A DNA stretch of 64,000 bases from positions 20,075,557-20,139,556 of the forward strand of contig OZ023273.1 in assembly GCA_964007475.1 (NCBI GenBank), given 5' to 3'. The position numbers and the translations under genes are program-made. This DNA comes from Hybos culiciformis. Taxonomy: Eukaryota > Arthropoda > Insecta > Diptera > Hybotidae. Within the stretch, counting starts at the first letter, position 1, and each line of letters begins with the position of its first letter. The notes under the pieces were generated by a model. It saw nothing but the letters and a program-made list of their open reading frames with translations, was not told where the DNA came from and did not search any database. This document shows, piece after piece, positions 59,101 to 64,000 of this stretch.

Positions 59101-62100
59101 TGTGAAAAAATCTGATTTAATTTCAGTATAAAATGGAAAATAAAAAAGTTAGATACTTTTTGCATGTAAAACGACAAAATTTTTGTTATGTATTTATCGT
59201 ATTTGTAGTCGATTCCAACTTACAAAATACTAAAAAAGAAAACTGTTTCCGTGATAATATGTCGCAGCAAAATTTAAATCTCTCACACACAATGTAATAA
59301 GATTATGCTAGAAAACCATAGTTGTTAAGAAGCCTTAAGCTTAGTTCTAGAATAAATTAATTTATACTGGGATTACACATAAATAAATAAATAAATAAAT
59401 AAATTAAATCTCTATGGATGAGAAAAGTCTACGGTCAATAATGTTTCTGTTCCGATAAAATTTCTTAAAAGCAGAACTTCTTATCAGATTCCTATTTTCG
59501 GTCTAAAATTACATTAAGTGCAAAGCCTTATGTAATAGCATATTTTGTCGACTTTGAGTTTGATATCAGATTCGAAGTAATTTTTATTTTGTTGTAATTT
59601 AATAAATTGAGCAAATGAATCAATCACATTACAAAATTGATTAAATCAAAATGTTTATATTATTTTTTCGTTCACTGAGCACAACATTTTTGTCGAACTA
59701 CCTTTATGTTTTTGTTAATTTTTTTGTATATTGCAGTTATTAGTTATTTTCTTTAAGATAATTATATGAATCTCAAAGATCTTAATCACTTTTCAAAAAT
59801 ATATTTTTCATAATACCATTGACATAATTGATTCTGTTAATTAAAAAAATCAGCACAATTTAATGTATACATGTATATAAATTTCCGTTAATGTGAACCA
59901 ATTTGTAATCAGTTCAAATTTAAATGTTGTACTATAAATTTAAACTACCTAACTAACTAGTGAGCAATCAAACTGAAAAAAAAAAAAAAAATAAACAAAA
60001 AAGAAAATAATAAAAACAATTTTTTTTTTGTTGACATTAAATGTTTTTTTAATCAATATAACTACGAAAAATGAAATCGTGAAATTTTATCATTGCATCT
60101 ACAAATAACCGCAACCACACACTGCATTTTATAATGTATAAATTAATTTATTAATTCAACAGTGTCTATCAAGATTGAATATATCCCCAATGGCTTTTTT
60201 TTTTTTTTTAATTTTTCGTCCTTTAAATGTTTTTGTCGTCATCACTAATGTCATTGTGATTCAGATTGATATGCTGATATCCTGCAGTGTGATTTTTAGG
60301 TTGGAAGAACGAATACAAAAAGAGTTAAAGTTAAAAAAAACCCCCATATATATAATATCAACCTCTTGCTATATATATCCATTGTTAATATAAAACTTGT
60401 ATATTTTGTAATCTTAATGGTTGGACATTGATTTCATAGTTGATTGAAATTTGCTTGCAAGAATTTGATTATAATAATACTTATGTTCCTATATATACTG
60501 CATAATATATTTGTGTATAAAGTATAATACATAATATAGACATGTACGTTACATGCACATCTAAATAACACATAAGTAGATTATTCTGTTTTTGCGTAAT
60601 AATTTTGTTTTTCAATATTTTTAAAAAGTGTCGTCTATTGATGGTAAAAAAATTTAAGCATGTACGATTTTGTAAGCTACTTGTTCAAATTTATAAATTT
60701 ATTTAGTTTTAGCTCACAAAAGGGTTATATACACATTATAACTTAATTTAATAGCTTATGCAAAATTAGTTTAGTCTCATTATTGTAATATAATTTTATA
60801 AAATATACGCAAATGGATGTTTATTGATAAAATGCTGAACCACATAATATTCAAAATAGATTGCGATTTCGTTTATTAAGAAAAAATAGTCGCGTTAACA
60901 TTATTGAAATTCAACAGATCCATACTGTTCTTTATATTGTTATACATTTGCTTTACATTTAGTTTAGACTTTTTTAAATTTTAGTTCCAGTTGTGTTTCA
61001 GTTTAATATATACCTTTTGTTTTTGACTAAAAAACGTCTAGGAAATTATGAGATTTTTTTTTCAAAATGTATTAAATATTTTTTTTTTGAATATTATATA
61101 TTATTAACTATTTATCCTTGAAATTTTATTGATTAAAAAAAATTATCCTTAATTTTTTGTATTTTATTATATTTTAGTTGTTAAAAAAATACAATATGTC
61201 CAAGAGAAAGTTGTGTCCTTGAGAAAAAAAAAAATATTTGGGAAAAAAAAATATTTTGTTTGAGGTACCAGGTAAGTATAATTTAGAAATATTTTACGCA
61301 ATTTGTTTTTAGTTTTAGTTTTATTTTTGTTAAAAAATATTTCTCTACCGATATTCAAGGTAATATACACGCAGGGTTCCATTATATATTCAAAAATATA
61401 TTATTCAATGTCTCTGGAAAAATGTTGTTTACATCAAAGTCAAATAATAGAAAAAAAAAACATAAAACCAATATTAAAGATAACTACATGGTGTATACAA
61501 TAGAAAAATTAATGCTTTTTTAAATAGTTAAACACAAGTAGGTTCGTTTGAAAAAATTGGTAATGAAGTATAATATTTCTATTTTTTTATAGGTTGCATC
61601 ATAAGAGAGATGAGCTGATTTATTTCGCATAGGATAATAATATTTATTTTGAATTTATTAAATTTATTTTGAAACATAATGATGTTGAAATAAAAGTTCA
61701 TATAATTTAATATTTACTATAGTTTTCTGTATCTTTATTTTACTTATAATGAACATCCGCGATATAAATCTAGCTAAATTATGAAAACTAAGTCTATTAT
61801 GAAAGTTCAAAGCCACGGAAAATACATATATCAAAACATACTTTAATATAAATAATACTATACTACTATACATATACAAACAAAACGTCTTTGAAGTTTA
61901 TTCAAACACTGTTGTAAAATTTATTATTCTCATATTCTAGGGAAACACCAATGTTAGTCATAAAATTTAAAAAATTAAATTTACGATCTAATAAATAATG
62001 CGATACCTTAATATTTCTTCAGGAACTCATATAAAAGACATACATAATATTTTTATGATTTTTAAAGTTGTAAAATGTTGTGGCTACTCATTGGAAATTA

Positions 62101-64000
62101 TGTGTTTTTTATGGGGAATATAAATTAATTAATAAATGTGTCAAAAAATTAGTTTCTGGTTGACTTTTTAACCAAATTTTTGACGAAAGATATATCATAA
62201 AACTAAGTATTATTGCATAATAATTAAATTTGAAACGTACAAAAAACAATAAAAATTTTATATGTGGGAAAAGTATTTTAGGGAAAAATAATAGATTCGT
62301 ATTATAATTGATTCTTATTCAATTTTCAATTTTTAATAATATGGAATTATTAGGAGTATGTTCTTATTTAAATAATATAACATAATATACTTATAATGCT
62401 GAACTAAATGTTAAGGGTTTTTGTTTACTAAGTATATGTAAAAAAGAAAATATGAAAATTCATCTGAAGACTTTGTAAATATCTAATGTTTCGTTTAAAA
62501 TTTACGCAGACTTATACTACGTACTTTTCTTTCTAAGAAGTTGATGGGATGATTTTAAAGATTTTAACGTGACTTTCAGCCCAAACATCAACTCAAACTT
62601 CTCACATGACATAAACGTCGACAAAAAAAAATGGTTTATCAGCCTATTTGTCATCGCACGGACCAAACTAATGTATCTTATAGGTACTAGAATATTAAAA
62701 TAATATTCATTGTTTATATATATTAATGTGTACAGATTTGTACTTGATCGGTAGTGTCGATACACTTATTTAAACCGACAATTTATTTACTATATATAAT
62801 TATATTTTATTCAGGTCATATTTTCGACTCCAGTGCCTATCTATCCGGATATTTAATTTTATATATAAGCTTCAAAAAGATAAAATGTAAAAAAAAATTA
62901 TAGATTAGTCAGTAAAAGGAACGATTGCTCATTTGTATATTAAATATTCTGGATATACATATATATTATCATTAATTTAAACTATTTATTTTAACTATCA
63001 TGGTTTTCATGAACTTAATTTAATATTCAAATTTATTTTTCATTACTTTAGGCTGCAGGTTGATGTTCCTGATTAATTTAACATAAAATAGAAATTTTTT
63101 TTTCGCTCAAAATTATTAAAATTACTTTGTATGTAAAATATAAAAATGTATATATCAATTAAAGATTCTTATCTAACTATAAATAACGTACAATTAGAAA
63201 AATAATTTTCATTGATTTAGTGAAAGTTATATATGTAAAAAATTTTATACAAACATATACATGAAAAGAAGTCGTGTAAAAATAAAATACATATTTGTAT
63301 CATGTTTCATTAGACTTCAATTTATATTAAAAGCACTTTTGTTTTTTTTTTATATTTTTTTCTTGATATTCACATGACGGCAGCATAAACTCACTCTAAA
63401 TGTGTCAAAGTAAATGCATATACTTTTTGTGTAATTTTCCCTAAATACAAAAATTAAAATTAACAAAAAAAAAAAAAATGGCCATAAATCAAAGTCATCA
63501 ACCCCTAAAATGAAAATCAAGCCACGCCTGTCAACTGTGTTCTTAACGCTCTATGCATTTTCAATATCTTTTAATTCATCAACTACATAGTTTTTGATGA
63601 AGAAGAATTCCATAACTATGATTTTTTTTTTGTGTATTTTTTTTTTTGGTATTTTTTTTTTTTTGTGAATGCTCTTTGCACTTAATGTATTTGATGTTAT
63701 TATTTGTGCAGGGGAAAAAAATCGAAAAAAAAAAAAAAAATTAAACAAAATCCATGATGGTAAGGTACGTCAAGGAAATTTTAATCCATTAAAAATAATA
63801 CGGGAGAAAGAACAGAAAAAAAAATCAAAGAAAAATGATATTGAAAAAATAAAAATGTTTTTCATTGCAGATGGTGCACTTTTCTAATATCAATAATAAC
63901 AAACAAAAAAAAAAATGTGAAAATAAAAAAATTACAATAAACTATTTCATCTAAATGAACTGAAAAAATAATATATACTTAAAATATAACGACGATAAAT
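56135..64000. other. AT-rich DNA to the window end; no gene seen
   Basis: No supportable gene. It has an (ATT)n microsatellite at 56822-56862, an (AAAT)n run at 59376-59404, and a GC-richer block at 63479-63560 (ggccataaatcaaagtcatc, then caagccacgcctgtcaac) that may be a regulatory element. The minus-strand frame at 62517-62765 has a mixed-composition C-terminal half but no family that I recognise. Confidence 0.5.
56822..56862. repeat. (ATT)n microsatellite
   Basis: Long TTA/ATT run with a single ACT interruption. It explains the polyleucine stretch in the overlapping frame. Confidence 0.95.

Noticed and set aside
59376..59404. 3' tail of a plus-strand LINE, (AAAT)n
   Set aside because: Only the simple repeat is visible; upstream sequence shows no element.
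61262..61280. Strong plus-strand donor-like site CCAGGTAAGTAT
   Set aside because: No acceptor, open frame or compositional signal upstream supports an exon.
62517..62765. 82-residue minus-strand frame
   Set aside because: Less biased than most, but no domain, no splice or promoter support and no recognised relative.

Overview
The window is a very AT-rich (by eye about four-fifths A+T) piece of an insect nuclear genome, almost certainly from a fly (Diptera). The one protein-coding locus that can be named with certainty is the Hox gene Antennapedia (Antp) on the minus strand. Two coding exons are present. One carries the start codon and the N-terminal Hox motif (17704-18231). The other carries the YPWM hexapeptide (17151-17343). 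Together they encode the first 240 residues, with splice sites readable at every junction. The protein matches the fly Antp pattern closely: MTMSTNN start, a tyrosine-rich TSYF motif, a conserved [10 protein letters not shown] block and a [14 protein letters not shown] block. The homeobox exon is not in the window. It must lie beyond base 1, so the last intron is longer than 17 kb.

Layout: 1-17150 is the final Antp intron. It holds a 596-bp TA-flanked MITE (3272-3867), a foldback MULE relic with a transposase fragment (8421-9365) and an unexplained GC-richer island near 15.9-16.2 kb. 17151-18812 holds the two coding exons, a 360-bp intron and a probable 5' UTR exon segment. 18813-64000 lies upstream of the start-codon exon, and I read it as the long 5' intron(s) of Antp. 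It contains a candidate 58-residue single-pass membrane micro-ORF (20010-20186), a truncated non-LTR retrotransposon (21366 to about 22170) and a block of dyad repeats (23.0-23.3 kb). Between 25.9 and 32.2 kb is a dense set of DNA-transposon relics. These are a TTAA-flanked hairpin, a hAT MITE with a Tc1/mariner-like MITE nested inside it, a TA-flanked element with a broken zinc-finger ORF, and a hAT relic with a perfect 8-bp target duplication. From 32 to 64 kb the sequence is mostly featureless AT-rich DNA, except for a nested MITE at 51.6-51.9 kb and a 765-bp MITE at 55.4-56.1 kb that contains a tRNA-derived SINE.

No rRNA, CRISPR array, operon or intact mobile-element gene was found. Short GC-richer islands with Exd/Hox-like sites (TGATTAAT, TGATGG) in the introns may be Antp cis-regulatory elements; this is inference. 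I found no clear new biological system. The strongest leads are the reduced Antp isoform repertoire, the long hairpins inside a Hox intron, and the nested transposons.
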